Source of the DNA: Kiloniella laminariae DSM 19542
Lineage (GTDB): Bacteria > Pseudomonadota > Alphaproteobacteria > Kiloniellales > Kiloniellaceae
Reading direction: 5' to 3'
DNA length: 64,000 bases
NCBI RefSeq assembly: GCF_000374005.1
Contig: NZ_KB893169.1
Location: 112,725 to 176,724, forward strand
Part shown: piece after piece, positions 31,746-40,619 of the stretch
Layout: each line of letters begins with the position of its first letter
Numbering within the stretch: the first letter of the stretch is position 1
Position numbers and translations under genes: made by a program
Notes under the pieces: model-generated
Database searches by the model: none
What the model was told of the DNA's origin: nothing
The model's input: the letters and a program-made list of their open reading frames with translations, nothing else

Positions 31746-32633
31746 ATGATACGCTTTTCAAGAACTGCCACGGCGTGGCTCCTGCTTACCCCGATGATGA
31801 CCATCATCATCGGGGTAGTAGGATACCCTCTGATCAAGACTGTGTACTACAGTTTCACAGCCGCTCACCTCGCGGCACCCGGGACAACAGACAGCTGGAT
31901 TGGCCTCAAGAATTATATCAAAGCCCTTGGCAACAGCCAGTTTCTCGATTCAATCAGCAACACAAGCTATTTTGTCTGTGTTTCCGTCAGTGCAGAAATC
32001 ATTCTTGGTGTTCTGGTCGCCCTGCTGCTGAACCAGAAATTTCATGGACGAACCCTGCTGCGCGCCCTGCTTATTCTGCCCCTCGCCTTGCCAACAGTGG
32101 TCAATGCCATGATGTGGCGCCTGATCTATGCGCCTGATTTTGGCGCTCTTAATGCCCTACTCACCCAGATCGGCCTTATCGAGAGTTATCGCAGCTGGCT
32201 CGGCGATCCGGACCTGGCTCTCTCCATGGTTGCCATCGCCGATGTCTGGAAAAACTTTCCACTGGTTGCCCTGATCACTCTCGCGGCACTTCAATCTATC
32301 TCAAAGGATCTGATTGAAGCTGCAACGCTGGATGGTGCCAGCGCCTGGCAGCGGTTCTGGAATGTTGTGTTCCCCGCCATTCTGGCTCCGGTCAGTGTCG
32401 CCCTGGTCCTGCGAACTATCGAAGCCTTCAAGGTATTTGACATTGTCTATGTCATGACCCGCGGCGGTCCGGCAGACAGCACAAAAACTGTCAGCTTTCA
32501 CGTCTATCAAGAAGCCTTTGCCTATATGCGTATCGGCTCTGGCGCCTCCTATGCCCTGATTGTCGTCCTGATCAGCTCTTTTCTGATCGCCACCTATATG
32601 TGGCTGCTCAAAAAACAGGGGAATACCGCATGA
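31746..32633 (+). CDS. Sugar ABC importer permease, MalF-type
   Basis: 295 aa, six membrane helices by hydrophobicity. N-terminal WLLLTPMMTIIIGVVGYPLI and the EAA loop EAATLDGASAWQRFWNVVFP identify a CUT1-family MalF/UgpA-like permease. It starts 13 bases after the binding-protein gene and ends by ATGA overlap with the MalG-type gene. Confidence 0.93.
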   Translation: MIRFSRTATAWLLLTPMMTIIIGVVGYPLIKTVYYSFTAAHLAAPGTTDSWIGLKNYIKALGNSQFLDSISNTSYFVCVSVSAEIILGVLVALLLNQKFHGRTLLRALLILPLALPTVVNAMMWRLIYAPDFGALNALLTQIGLIESYRSWLGDPDLALSMVAIADVWKNFPLVALITLAALQSISKDLIEAATLDGASAWQRFWNVVFPAILAPVSVALVLRTIEAFKVFDIVYVMTRGGPADSTKTVSFHVYQEAFAYMRIGSGASYALIVVLISSFLIATYMWLLKKQGNTA

Positions 32634-33481
32634 TCCGCCACAGTAAAACCCAGACCTGTCTAATCTATGGCTCTGCCCTGATCCTCGCGCTGCTTCTGTT
32701 GCTTCCAGTACTCTGGCTTTTCATCATGAGCATCAGCTCGACCCGGGATCTGACCAGCCTGCCTCTGGCCTGGATACCAACCGAAGCTTCCTTCGGTAAC
32801 TACCGGGATCTTGTCAGCAATCTCGACAGCAGCGCGGCGCAGTCTTTTCTCTACGCCTTGCGCAACAGCCTGATTGTCGCGCTCTGTGCCACCGGGCTCT
32901 CCTTGCTGGCTTCCATTCCTGCGGCCTACAGCCTCTCCCGCTTGCCTGGCAAGCGGCGCAGAGGATTACTCTTTGCCGCCATCGTAACCTTCATGATGCC
33001 TCCGGTTGCGATTGTCTTGCCGCTCTATTCCCTGATGGCCACGCTCGGTCTGCTCAACAGTCATTTTGCCCTGATCGCAATCTACTGCGGAATTTTGGTT
33101 CCCTTCACAACATGGTTGCTGAAGAGCAATTTTGACGCCATTCCCATGGATCTGGACGAAGCCCCGATTATCGATGGAGCCAACCGCCTGCAGGTGATCT
33201 GGCACATAACCCTGCCCATCGCCAAGCCTGCTGTTGGAGCCGCCGCCCTGATGGCCGTGTTGATGGCCTGGGACGAGTTTTTCTATGCCCTGCTTTTCAC
33301 CAATGATATCCGCGCCAAAACCCTGCCCGTTGCCATTGCTGATTTTGCTGCAGGCCGGGTCGCCGATTACGGCCTGATTTCGGCGGCCGGAATCATGGCC
33401 ACCATTCCACCAGTTCTTCTGGCCTATTTCCTGCAAAAATCACTTGTTTCCGGTCTGATGAGCGGGAGCGTCAAGGGATGA
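32630..33481 (+). CDS. Sugar ABC importer permease, MalG-type
   Basis: 283 aa from ATG 32630, which overlaps the upstream stop (ATGA); an earlier in-frame start at 32600 is inside the MalF-type gene. Helices and the EAA loop LDEAPIIDGANRLQVIWHIT are typical for MalG/UgpE partners. The AWDEFFYALLFTNDIRAKTL stretch is a hallmark of the family. It pairs with the MalF-type subunit. It overlaps the kinase gene by 4 bases. Confidence 0.93.
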   Translation: MIRHSKTQTCLIYGSALILALLLLLPVLWLFIMSISSTRDLTSLPLAWIPTEASFGNYRDLVSNLDSSAAQSFLYALRNSLIVALCATGLSLLASIPAAYSLSRLPGKRRRGLLFAAIVTFMMPPVAIVLPLYSLMATLGLLNSHFALIAIYCGILVPFTTWLLKSNFDAIPMDLDEAPIIDGANRLQVIWHITLPIAKPAVGAAALMAVLMAWDEFFYALLFTNDIRAKTLPVAIADFAAGRVADYGLISAAGIMATIPPVLLAYFLQKSLVSGLMSGSVKG

Positions 33482-34500
33482 ACAACTCCCAAAGGATAAA
33501 CAACTCAATGGTTAGAACCGACGTGCCTCATACAGAAATCGTGACCGTTGGTACGGTAAATGTAGACCTTGTTATGGGGCCACAGGCCCCCTGGCCAACG
33601 CCAGGTACAGAAGTGGTCCTGCCCAAAGCCGACCTGCGCGAAGGAGGCGGTGCAGGGATTACCGCCCTGGCTCTGAAAGCTCTTGATGTCCAACAACGCA
33701 TGATCGTGAATGTTGGCAATGATCTTTTTGGCCACTGGCTGCAACAACAGTATCCAGTACTTGTAGAGGACTGGGTGATGGATCAGGTCGATACCGCCCT
33801 GACTGTTGGCATCACCCACCCGGATGGAGAACGCACCTTTTTCAGCACGCCAGGTCATGTTGCCGTGTTTCGTCCAGAAGACCTTATGACTCAGCTTTCC
33901 AGAATTGATCTTGAAGGCGTCATCGTTCTCTTTGTCGGAACATCATTGATGCCGACCATTCGCCCCGCCCTGAAGGATATCTTCAGCTTTGTAAGAACCC
34001 ATGGTGGCCGGGTCGCCCTTGATACAGCCTGGCCGACAGAGGGCTGGACAGATCAGAGCAGAGAAGAAGTTCTGAGCTGGTTGCCAGATGTAGACATTGC
34101 CCTGTTCAACGAAGCCGAAACCAAAGGAATTTTACGGAAAAGCAGCTTGTCAGAACTTGCGGACTATCAGCAGATCCTCACCCGTATGCCCCCGAATGCT
34201 TTCTGTGTCACCAAGATGGGGCGCCAGGGGGCAAGGCTCGTCCAGAGAGATACCCCTTTCCTCGAAATGGCAGCGGGGACGCACGAGGTTGTTGACACAA
34301 TTGGGGCCGGTGACAGCTTCAATGCAGGCTTTCTTGCCGCTATCGCCCGTGAACAGGCCGCAGAACGTGCGCTTGAAGTTGCGATAAACACGGCAACCAT
34401 GGCTATTTCCTCTGCCCCGCGCCGTTATCCCAGCGGAAAAGAAGTCGGTTTAATGAACCCCTTTCCTAAACTTACCAGCAGAAAGAAACTGGTGATATGA
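33478..34500 (+). CDS. PfkB-family carbohydrate kinase
   Basis: 340 aa. Ribokinase fold: start TEIVTVGTVNVDLV, GGGAGITALALKAL, and the C-terminal signature DTIGAGDSFNAGF with D273 and catalytic base D279. It should phosphorylate the sugar brought in by the operon, with ATP as donor; an alternative start lies at Met11. The ATGA overlaps on both sides place it inside the transporter operon, between permease and ATPase, so uptake and first metabolic step are co-expressed. Confidence 0.9.
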   Translation: MNNSQRINNSMVRTDVPHTEIVTVGTVNVDLVMGPQAPWPTPGTEVVLPKADLREGGGAGITALALKALDVQQRMIVNVGNDLFGHWLQQQYPVLVEDWVMDQVDTALTVGITHPDGERTFFSTPGHVAVFRPEDLMTQLSRIDLEGVIVLFVGTSLMPTIRPALKDIFSFVRTHGGRVALDTAWPTEGWTDQSREEVLSWLPDVDIALFNEAETKGILRKSSLSELADYQQILTRMPPNAFCVTKMGRQGARLVQRDTPFLEMAAGTHEVVDTIGAGDSFNAGFLAAIAREQAAERALEVAINTATMAISSAPRRYPSGKEVGLMNPFPKLTSRKKLVI

Positions 34501-35597
34501 CTGGCCTGTCTTTAAAAAACATCTGCAAATCCTTTGGTGATCTGGAGGTTATCCGCAACGTAAATCTGTCGATAGATCCTGGTGAACTTGTTGTTTTTGT
34601 CGGTCCGTCAGGCTGTGGAAAATCAACGTTATTACGCATGATCGCAGGATTGGAAGACATCACATCTGGTGAATTCTGGATTGGAGACAAACGGGCAGAT
34701 CACCTTCCCGCGTCGGAGCGTGATATCGCCATGGTATTCCAGTCCTATGCACTCTATCCCCATATGACCCTGGCCGAAAACATCGGTTTCCCGCTCAAGC
34801 TGGCAAAACTGCCTGCCGGGAAAATTCGTCAGAAGGTCAAGACAATCGCCGATACCCTGCACCTGGACGAACTTCTTGACCGAAAACCTGGAAATATATC
34901 CGGGGGACAGCGCCAGAGGGTTGCGATTGGAAGAGCCCTCGCCCGGGATCCCAAAGTCATCTTGCTGGATGAACCCCTGTCCAACCTCGACGCCGCGCTG
35001 CGTCTTGAAATGCGGGCTGAACTTGCCCGGTTACACAAACAGCTGGCGTCAACCATGATCTATGTAACCCATGATCAAGTTGAAGCCATGACTCTGGCAG
35101 ATCGTATTGTGATTTTCGATAAGGGAGAAATTGCCCAGATCGGCTCACCGCTGGATCTTTATAATCGGCCAGCCAATACCTTTGTTGCCGAATTCATCGG
35201 TTCGCCCAAAATGAATCTCTTCCCGGCCAGCCTGCACCAAACAGACCGGAACAAGGCCAAAATCCGGTTAAAAAATACCACATATGATCTGGACACAGAC
35301 GGTCTGACCGGAGATATCCTCGATACAGCCATCACAAAAAATCGGGGAGAAACCATAAAGCTGGGCATTCGTCCCGAGCACCTGCATTTTTCCAGCGAAG
35401 GGGGATTGCGGGGCGAAATCCGGAATATCGAGCATCTCGGCTCTGACACCTATATCCATATCGAGACCGAGGCCAAAGCCGATGTTGTTGTTCGATCAAA
35501 CGGCATATCCGCTCTGCGCAACGGCGAAACTGTCGGTTTGATACCCGGTCCTGGTATGGGGCACATCTTTGATCAGCAGGGGATACGCGTGACCTGA
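34497..35597 (+). CDS. Sugar ABC importer ATPase, MalK/UgpC-type
   Basis: 366 aa. Walker A GPSGCGKST (36-44), Q loop, signature ISGGQ at 134-138, Walker B VILLDEP, and the MalK-type YVTHDQVEAMTLADR switch. The C-terminal 120 residues are a TOBE domain (LGIRPEHLHF, GSDTYIHIETEA). It energises the two permeases encoded upstream and is the last gene of the operon, overlapping the kinase gene by ATGA. Confidence 0.94.
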   Translation: MTGLSLKNICKSFGDLEVIRNVNLSIDPGELVVFVGPSGCGKSTLLRMIAGLEDITSGEFWIGDKRADHLPASERDIAMVFQSYALYPHMTLAENIGFPLKLAKLPAGKIRQKVKTIADTLHLDELLDRKPGNISGGQRQRVAIGRALARDPKVILLDEPLSNLDAALRLEMRAELARLHKQLASTMIYVTHDQVEAMTLADRIVIFDKGEIAQIGSPLDLYNRPANTFVAEFIGSPKMNLFPASLHQTDRNKAKIRLKNTTYDLDTDGLTGDILDTAITKNRGETIKLGIRPEHLHFSSEGGLRGEIRNIEHLGSDTYIHIETEAKADVVVRSNGISALRNGETVGLIPGPGMGHIFDQQGIRVT

Positions 35598-35619
35598 AGT
35601 CTGATATCTGTCGCCTGGA

Positions 35620-36186
35620 TCAGTCCGCTGTCGAAATCAGACCCACAAGAATACGCGATACCTCGCCATTCTCGCCAAGTGGGAGGATCAACCTGTCCCA
35701 AGTACTTAACTTGAGGGAATGGTGCGGTACGTGTCGGGTATAGAGAGGCTCCCGACGCTTTAACAGGGCGCGATAGGTAATCGCGAAAAAAGCCCGAAGC
35801 GGGGTCCAGATCTCGGAAACCAGCTGGCCGGTCAGATCTTTGCCAGGTTCATTCATAATCGCTGACCCATAGAGCCGATATCTAAAATCCTCCCCGCCGT
35901 CCAGCACATCAAGAACAGTTACCCGCCCAAGAACCGGGCGCAGGGCAAAGGGGTCTACATCAGTGGGCATGGGGGCAAAACGTCCAGCCCGGGTCGCTTC
36001 CCACCAGTTCAGAAGAAACTTCAACTCCTCGCAGGGCAGATTATCGGCATCAACCTGCCAATGAATATGCGGACTTGGGCTTCCCAGTTTCTCCATGAGC
36101 TGACCAAGAGCAATATACTCTTCCCTGACCAGTTCTTCAGCCCGGCTCCACAACACTGCAGAAGAAAAATTTACTGCCTCTTGCAT
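35620..36186 (-). CDS. PAS_5-type PAS domain protein
   Basis: 188 aa. Residues about 55-150 show the alphaproteobacterial PAS_5 pattern: LNWWEATRAGRFAPMPTDVD, then ALRPVLGRVTVLDVLDGGED, FRYRLYGSAIMNEPGKDLTG. No output domain or membrane helix is present, so it may be a stand-alone sensor or a partner subunit. It converges on the sugar operon with 22 bases between stops. Ligand and partner unknown. Confidence 0.85.
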   Translation of the reverse strand: MQEAVNFSSAVLWSRAEELVREEYIALGQLMEKLGSPSPHIHWQVDADNLPCEELKFLLNWWEATRAGRFAPMPTDVDPFALRPVLGRVTVLDVLDGGEDFRYRLYGSAIMNEPGKDLTGQLVSEIWTPLRAFFAITYRALLKRREPLYTRHVPHHSLKLSTWDRLILPLGENGEVSRILVGLISTAD

Positions 36187-36482
36187 ATCCCCACCAAAAG
36201 AAAAATAGCAGGCTCGTCACAGCCTGTCCTGTCCCCAGAGTTTCAACGTACGTTTGAACATCAGCCAAGATACAGGTTAAGTGTTAAGAAAAATCACTTG
36301 CAGTATGATTGCTCTTATTTTCACAGATAAAAAGGGAAAAATAATTATTAATCACAACCCTTATGATATGATTTTTTTCTAGGTATCAGAATGACAAGGC
36401 GGTTAAAGCCCTGGTATTCTGGAAAGCAGGACAAAAAACATCAAAGAATATGCTCAACAACACCACCTGACCCTGAGGTCAT
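36187..36482. other. Non-coding stretch
   Basis: These roughly 300 AT-rich bases between the PAS gene start and the terminator of the second peptide importer show no convincing gene, repeat or RNA. It must contain the PAS gene promoter. Confidence 0.5.
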
Positions 36483-36516
36483 AAAAAAAACGGACCCGGT
36501 TACCCGGATCCGTTTC
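36483..36516 (-). terminator. Terminator of the second peptide importer operon
   Basis: On the minus strand ACGGATCCGG, loop GTAA, CCGGGTCCGT form a 10-bp stem with one G-T pair, followed by eight T. It lies about 30 bases after the stop of the last ATPase gene. Confidence 0.8.
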
Positions 36517-36543
36517 ATTATCAGAAAAATCAACTGATCTGTA

Positions 36544-37524
36544 TTAACTGCGTCCCTCAGCAACTGCGTGACAAGAGACCTGAGCAGAACTGGTCGGAGC
36601 CAATTTTGGCATTTCAGCCTTGCAACGTTCATTTGCCAATGGACAACGCGGATGAAAGGTACAGCCAGAAGGCGGGTTAAGAGGAGATGGCAATTCCCCA
36701 ACCAGTTTGATCCGTTCACGTTTACGGCTCGGGTCCGCAACCGGGGTCGCGGAAAGCAGGGCTTTGGTATAGGGGTGTTGGGGATTGCTGAAAATCTCCT
36801 CCCTGCTGCCATGCTCGACAGGCTGTCCGAGATACATCACCAGCACATCATCGGCGATATGGCGAACTACTGACAAATCGTGAGAAATAAACAGGTAAGC
36901 CAGGTTCATCTCTTCCTGAAGATCTGTCAGGAGGTTAAGGACCTGCGCCTGGATAGATACATCCAGGGCCGAGACAGGCTCGTCAAGGATCACAATCTTT
37001 GGTCGCAACATCAGCGCACGCGCAATGGCAATACGCTGGCGCTGGCCACCAGAGAACATGTGGGGATAGCGATCAGCCTGTTCGGGACGAAGCCCAACCC
37101 GGGACATCATGCTCAGCACTTCGGTTCTGCGCTCGGCTGATGACATAGAGGTATTGATCTTCAGCGGCTCTTCAAGAATGGTGCTGACCTTCTGTCGTGG
37201 ATTCAAAGACCCGTAAGGATCCTGAAACACGATCTGTACCATCTGACGGAGAGTCCGTTTTTCCTCGGCTGTATGGGCAGATCCGATATCAAATCCCCCG
37301 AGGACCAACTCGCCATCCGTCGGCTTTTCAATCAGGGTCACCAGGCGGGCCAGGGTCGATTTACCACAACCGGACTCGCCGACAACAGCCAGAGTTTTGC
37401 CCGCTTCGAGATTGAAAGAAGCCCCATCGAGAGCCTTAACCGTCCCCCCTTTGGCAAACATACCGCCCTTGATGTCGTAGTAACGTTTGAGATTATTGGC
37501 TTTTAGAACTGTTTCAACAGCCAT
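36544..37524 (-). CDS. Peptide ABC importer ATPase, DppF/OppF-type
   Basis: 326 aa. Walker A GESGCGKST, signature FSGGQRQR, Walker B IVILDEP, then the C-terminal oligopeptide-type extension with cysteine motif GCTFHPRCPLANERCK, seen in DppF/OppF and often holding an FeS cluster. It begins where the DppD-type gene ends. Together they form the ATPase pair of the importer, in contrast to the fused version at 19971-21716. Confidence 0.94.
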   Translation of the reverse strand: MAVETVLKANNLKRYYDIKGGMFAKGGTVKALDGASFNLEAGKTLAVVGESGCGKSTLARLVTLIEKPTDGELVLGGFDIGSAHTAEEKRTLRQMVQIVFQDPYGSLNPRQKVSTILEEPLKINTSMSSAERRTEVLSMMSRVGLRPEQADRYPHMFSGGQRQRIAIARALMLRPKIVILDEPVSALDVSIQAQVLNLLTDLQEEMNLAYLFISHDLSVVRHIADDVLVMYLGQPVEHGSREEIFSNPQHPYTKALLSATPVADPSRKRERIKLVGELPSPLNPPSGCTFHPRCPLANERCKAEMPKLAPTSSAQVSCHAVAEGRS

Positions 37525-38576
37525 TATACATTTCCTCCCAAAGCTTCCTGCCCTGAAGATCCTTGGCCTGAAGATCCTTGGCCTGAAGATCCCGGGCCTG
37601 AAACACCTGGATGGTTGTTCGTCGGTTTCCCGTCAACCAACGGATAGTGACAGAGCACCTTGCTGTGCAGTGCCGGAGGCGTGGAACGACACTTATCTGT
37701 GGCGAACTGACAACGCGGGTTGAACAGACAGCCTGTTGGCCGGTCCAGCAATCCAGGCACGACACCCGGTATAGATGGCAATCGTTTGCCCGTTGCCCTT
37801 TCAGGCAAAGCACTCAAAAGAGCATAGGTATAGGGATGCTGAGGCTTGGCAAAAAGATCCACGACGTTCTGTCGTTCAACCTGCTGCCCCGCGTACTGGA
37901 CGTTTACCACCTCGGCGGTTTCTGCAACCACACCCATATCATGGGTAATGAGTACCAGAGCCATGCCGCGTTTGTGTTGCAGATCCTGAAGCAGCTCGAG
38001 GATCTGCGCCTGAATGGTGACGTCCAGCGCGGTTGTTGGTTCATCCGCAATCAGCAAACGCGGATTACAGGCGATCATCATTGCGATCATGACGCGCTGG
38101 TTCATCCCCCCGGACATCTGGTGCGGAAAAGCACGCAGACGACTTTCCGGCGCAGGAATCCCCACCAGGCCAAGAAGCTCGATTGCCCGGGCCTCCAGTT
38201 CTTTTCTGGTGCCACCGAGATGTTCCTTGATCACTTCCATGATCTGGTAACCAACGGTGAAGCAGGGGTTGAGACTGGTCATCGGCTCCTGAAAAATCAT
38301 CGAGATATCTTTACCGATAATCTTGCGACGCTCTTTCTGGGAGATAGTCAGCAGATCCTTGCCATCAAAGTTCATCCGGTCCGCTGTAATTCTGGCCGTC
38401 CAGGGCAAAAGCCCCATCAAGGCCAGCATGGACACAGATTTCCCTGAGCCGGATTCACCAACAATAGCCGCCATTTCTCCCTGATCAATCTCGAGATCAA
38501 CACTGTCAACTGCCCGGAACAGACCATGGGCCGTTTCGAATTCGACGGAGAGATTTCTAATTTCCAATAAACTCAT
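37524..38576 (-). CDS. Peptide ABC importer ATPase, DppD/OppD-type
   Basis: 350 aa. Walker [10 protein letters not shown], signature MSGGMNQR, Walker B LLIADEP, and the C-terminal extension [15 protein letters not shown]. The last 25 residues are an unusual low-complexity tail with three GSSGQ-like units, encoded by a 15-bp tandem repeat. The tail is beyond the known domain and may be neutral. Four bases separate this gene from the DppC-type gene. Confidence 0.94.
   Translation of the reverse strand: MSLLEIRNLSVEFETAHGLFRAVDSVDLEIDQGEMAAIVGESGSGKSVSMLALMGLLPWTARITADRMNFDGKDLLTISQKERRKIIGKDISMIFQEPMTSLNPCFTVGYQIMEVIKEHLGGTRKELEARAIELLGLVGIPAPESRLRAFPHQMSGGMNQRVMIAMMIACNPRLLIADEPTTALDVTIQAQILELLQDLQHKRGMALVLITHDMGVVAETAEVVNVQYAGQQVERQNVVDLFAKPQHPYTYALLSALPERATGKRLPSIPGVVPGLLDRPTGCLFNPRCQFATDKCRSTPPALHSKVLCHYPLVDGKPTNNHPGVSGPGSSGQGSSGQGSSGQEALGGNV
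37553..37597 (-). repeat. Three 15-bp tandem repeats in the DppD-type gene tail
   Basis: Plus-strand unit CTGAAGATCCTTGGC at 37553-37567 and 37568-37582, and a two-base variant at 37583-37597. The unit is a multiple of three, so copy-number change keeps the frame. Confidence 0.8.
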
Positions 38577-38580
38577 GGGA

Positions 38581-39519
38581 TCAGGACCTCTTCATCTTCG
38601 GATCAAGGGCATCGCGCAAGCCATCCCCCATCAGGTTGATCGACAAAACTGTCAATAAAATAGCCACTCCCGGGAAGGTCACAACCCACCAGGCACTGAG
38701 AATAAACTCGCGTGCTTCGGCAAGCATTGTGCCCCATTCAGACGCAGGAGGCTGGGCCCCCATTCCGAGGAATCCGAGAGCTGCTGTATCGAGAATAGCT
38801 GTAGAAAAGCTCAGGGACGCCTGAACGATCAAAGGAGCCATACAGTTCGGTAGAATGGTAATACACATCAGACGCCACGTTCCTGCCCCGGCAACCCGGC
38901 TGGCAGTCACATAATCACGGGCTGATTCGGCAACAGCAGAAGCACGTGCCAACCGGACATAATGCGGGAGGTAGGTGATCGAAATCGCGATCATGGCATT
39001 ACGCAAGCCCGGGCCCAGGATGGCAACCAGAACCAGCGCCATCAACAGACTTGGTATCGACAGGATCACATCCATAACACGCATGACGATTGTCTCGTAC
39101 ATACCCCGGAAGAAACCGGCTGACAAACCAAGCATCACACCAATGGAAAGGCTGATCACAATAACGATACAGCCGGCATAAAGCGAGAAGCGGGCACCAT
39201 GCATCAAGCGAGATAACAGATCGCGCCCGACCGGATCTGTCCCCAGCAAGAATTCGACATTACCGCCTTCCTGCCAAGCCGGAGGGATCAGAATAAAATC
39301 ACGGTACTGTTCGATCGGCGAATGCGGCGCAATGATATCAGCAAACACTGCCACGAGAACAACGAACAGAAAGAAGAAAAGTCCGGCAACAGCGCCTTTG
39401 TTTTCAGAAAAATAAAACCAGAACTCACGCATCTGCTGGCGAAACGGGCTAATCGTCTTCGGAGCTTCAGTCTGGGGAGTTTCATTCTGGTCAAGAGTGT
39501 TTTGAACCTGGCTCATCAT
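38581..39519 (-). CDS. Peptide ABC importer permease, DppC-type
   Basis: 312 aa. An unusually long hydrophilic N-terminal leader (about 45 residues) precedes the first helix. [20 protein letters not shown] and the EAA-loop region [20 protein letters not shown] are typical. ATGA-type overlap with the DppB-type gene upstream. Partner in the second peptide importer. Confidence 0.93.
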   Translation of the reverse strand: MMSQVQNTLDQNETPQTEAPKTISPFRQQMREFWFYFSENKGAVAGLFFFLFVVLVAVFADIIAPHSPIEQYRDFILIPPAWQEGGNVEFLLGTDPVGRDLLSRLMHGARFSLYAGCIVIVISLSIGVMLGLSAGFFRGMYETIVMRVMDVILSIPSLLMALVLVAILGPGLRNAMIAISITYLPHYVRLARASAVAESARDYVTASRVAGAGTWRLMCITILPNCMAPLIVQASLSFSTAILDTAALGFLGMGAQPPASEWGTMLAEAREFILSAWWVVTFPGVAILLTVLSINLMGDGLRDALDPKMKRS

Positions 39520-40535
39520 GATCTCCGGTGAAGAATACGTGGATTGATCAAGCCATACATGAAATCAACCAGTAGGTTGACCAGCATAACGATGGAGGCG
39601 ATCAAAACAATACCACCTTGAACCGCAAAATAGTCACGACGGGAAATGGAATCGATCATCCATTTGCCAATGCCCGGCCAGGAGAAAATCGTCTCGGTCA
39701 GGATAGCACCTGCGAGCAGAACACCAACCTGCAAACCGATTACTGTGATCACAGTAATCAGTGCATTACGTAAAGCGTGAATGCCTACAATCCGGAACGG
39801 GGAAAGTCCTTTGGCCTTGGCAGTTCTTACATAGTCTTCACCAAGGATTTCCAACATTGCTGAACGGGTCTGCCTGGCAATAATCGCCATGGGGATGGTT
39901 CCCAGAACAATCGTAGGCAATACCAAATGAGCCGCTGCGGATCTAAAGGCGCCCTTTTCATCGCTGAGAAGCGAATCAATCAGCATAAATCCGGTTTCGG
40001 TATCCACCCAGAAAAGCGCAGAAATTCGCCCGGAAACGGGGGTCAAACCAAGCATATCAGGACTGGAGAAAAGAATGATAAGCAGAAGTCCCCACCAGAA
40101 AATCGGCATGGAATAACCGGTAAGGGAGATGCCCATCAGAGTATGATCGAAGGCTGAGCCGCGCTTCACGGCAGCCACAATTCCTGCAGGAAGACCAATC
40201 AATGCTGCAAAAATAATTGCGCAGGTGGCCAATTCTATTGTTGCAGGGAACCGGACAAAAAATTCTTCAAGTACAGGCTGTTTGCTGGAGAAAGAAGTCC
40301 CTAGATCACCATGCAGAATGCCGACCAGAAAGGAGAAATACTGCTCCCAGAGGGGCTTATCGAAACCCAAAGCCGCCATAAGTTCCGCGTGACGTTCCGG
40401 GGAAACACTGCGTTCACCGGCCAGAAGCTCTACCGGGTCACCTGGCAGCATCCGTATAAAACTGAAAGCCACAAGAGTAACACCCAGGAATGTCGGGATC
40501 AGAAGTCCCAACTTTGTAAGTATAAACCGTATCAT
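39516..40535 (-). CDS. Peptide ABC importer permease, DppB-type
   Basis: 339 aa. Starts MIRFILTKLGLLIPTFLGVT, then RMLPGDPVELLAGERSVSPE, a segment diagnostic for DppB/OppB. The EAA loop is RTAKAKGLSPFRIVGIHALR and the end is NPRILHRRS. It is preceded by a perfect stem-loop after the binding-protein gene, the same arrangement as in the first importer. Confidence 0.93.
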   Translation of the reverse strand: MIRFILTKLGLLIPTFLGVTLVAFSFIRMLPGDPVELLAGERSVSPERHAELMAALGFDKPLWEQYFSFLVGILHGDLGTSFSSKQPVLEEFFVRFPATIELATCAIIFAALIGLPAGIVAAVKRGSAFDHTLMGISLTGYSMPIFWWGLLLIILFSSPDMLGLTPVSGRISALFWVDTETGFMLIDSLLSDEKGAFRSAAAHLVLPTIVLGTIPMAIIARQTRSAMLEILGEDYVRTAKAKGLSPFRIVGIHALRNALITVITVIGLQVGVLLAGAILTETIFSWPGIGKWMIDSISRRDYFAVQGGIVLIASIVMLVNLLVDFMYGLINPRILHRRS

Positions 40536-40565
40536 AGCGATCCTGACAGTTCGCTTATAGTAAGG

Positions 40566-40592
40566 CGGGGAAGGTTACTGGAACCTTCCCCG
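40566..40592 (-). other. Intercistronic stem-loop after the second binding-protein gene
   Basis: CGGGGAAGGTT (40566-40576) pairs exactly with AACCTTCCCCG (40582-40592) across ACTGG, between the binding-protein stop and the DppB-type start. No T-run follows on the minus strand. Likely a differential-expression element. Confidence 0.65.
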
Positions 40593-40619
40593 TCTCAAAA
40601 GCAGTTATTTGAACTTAAC

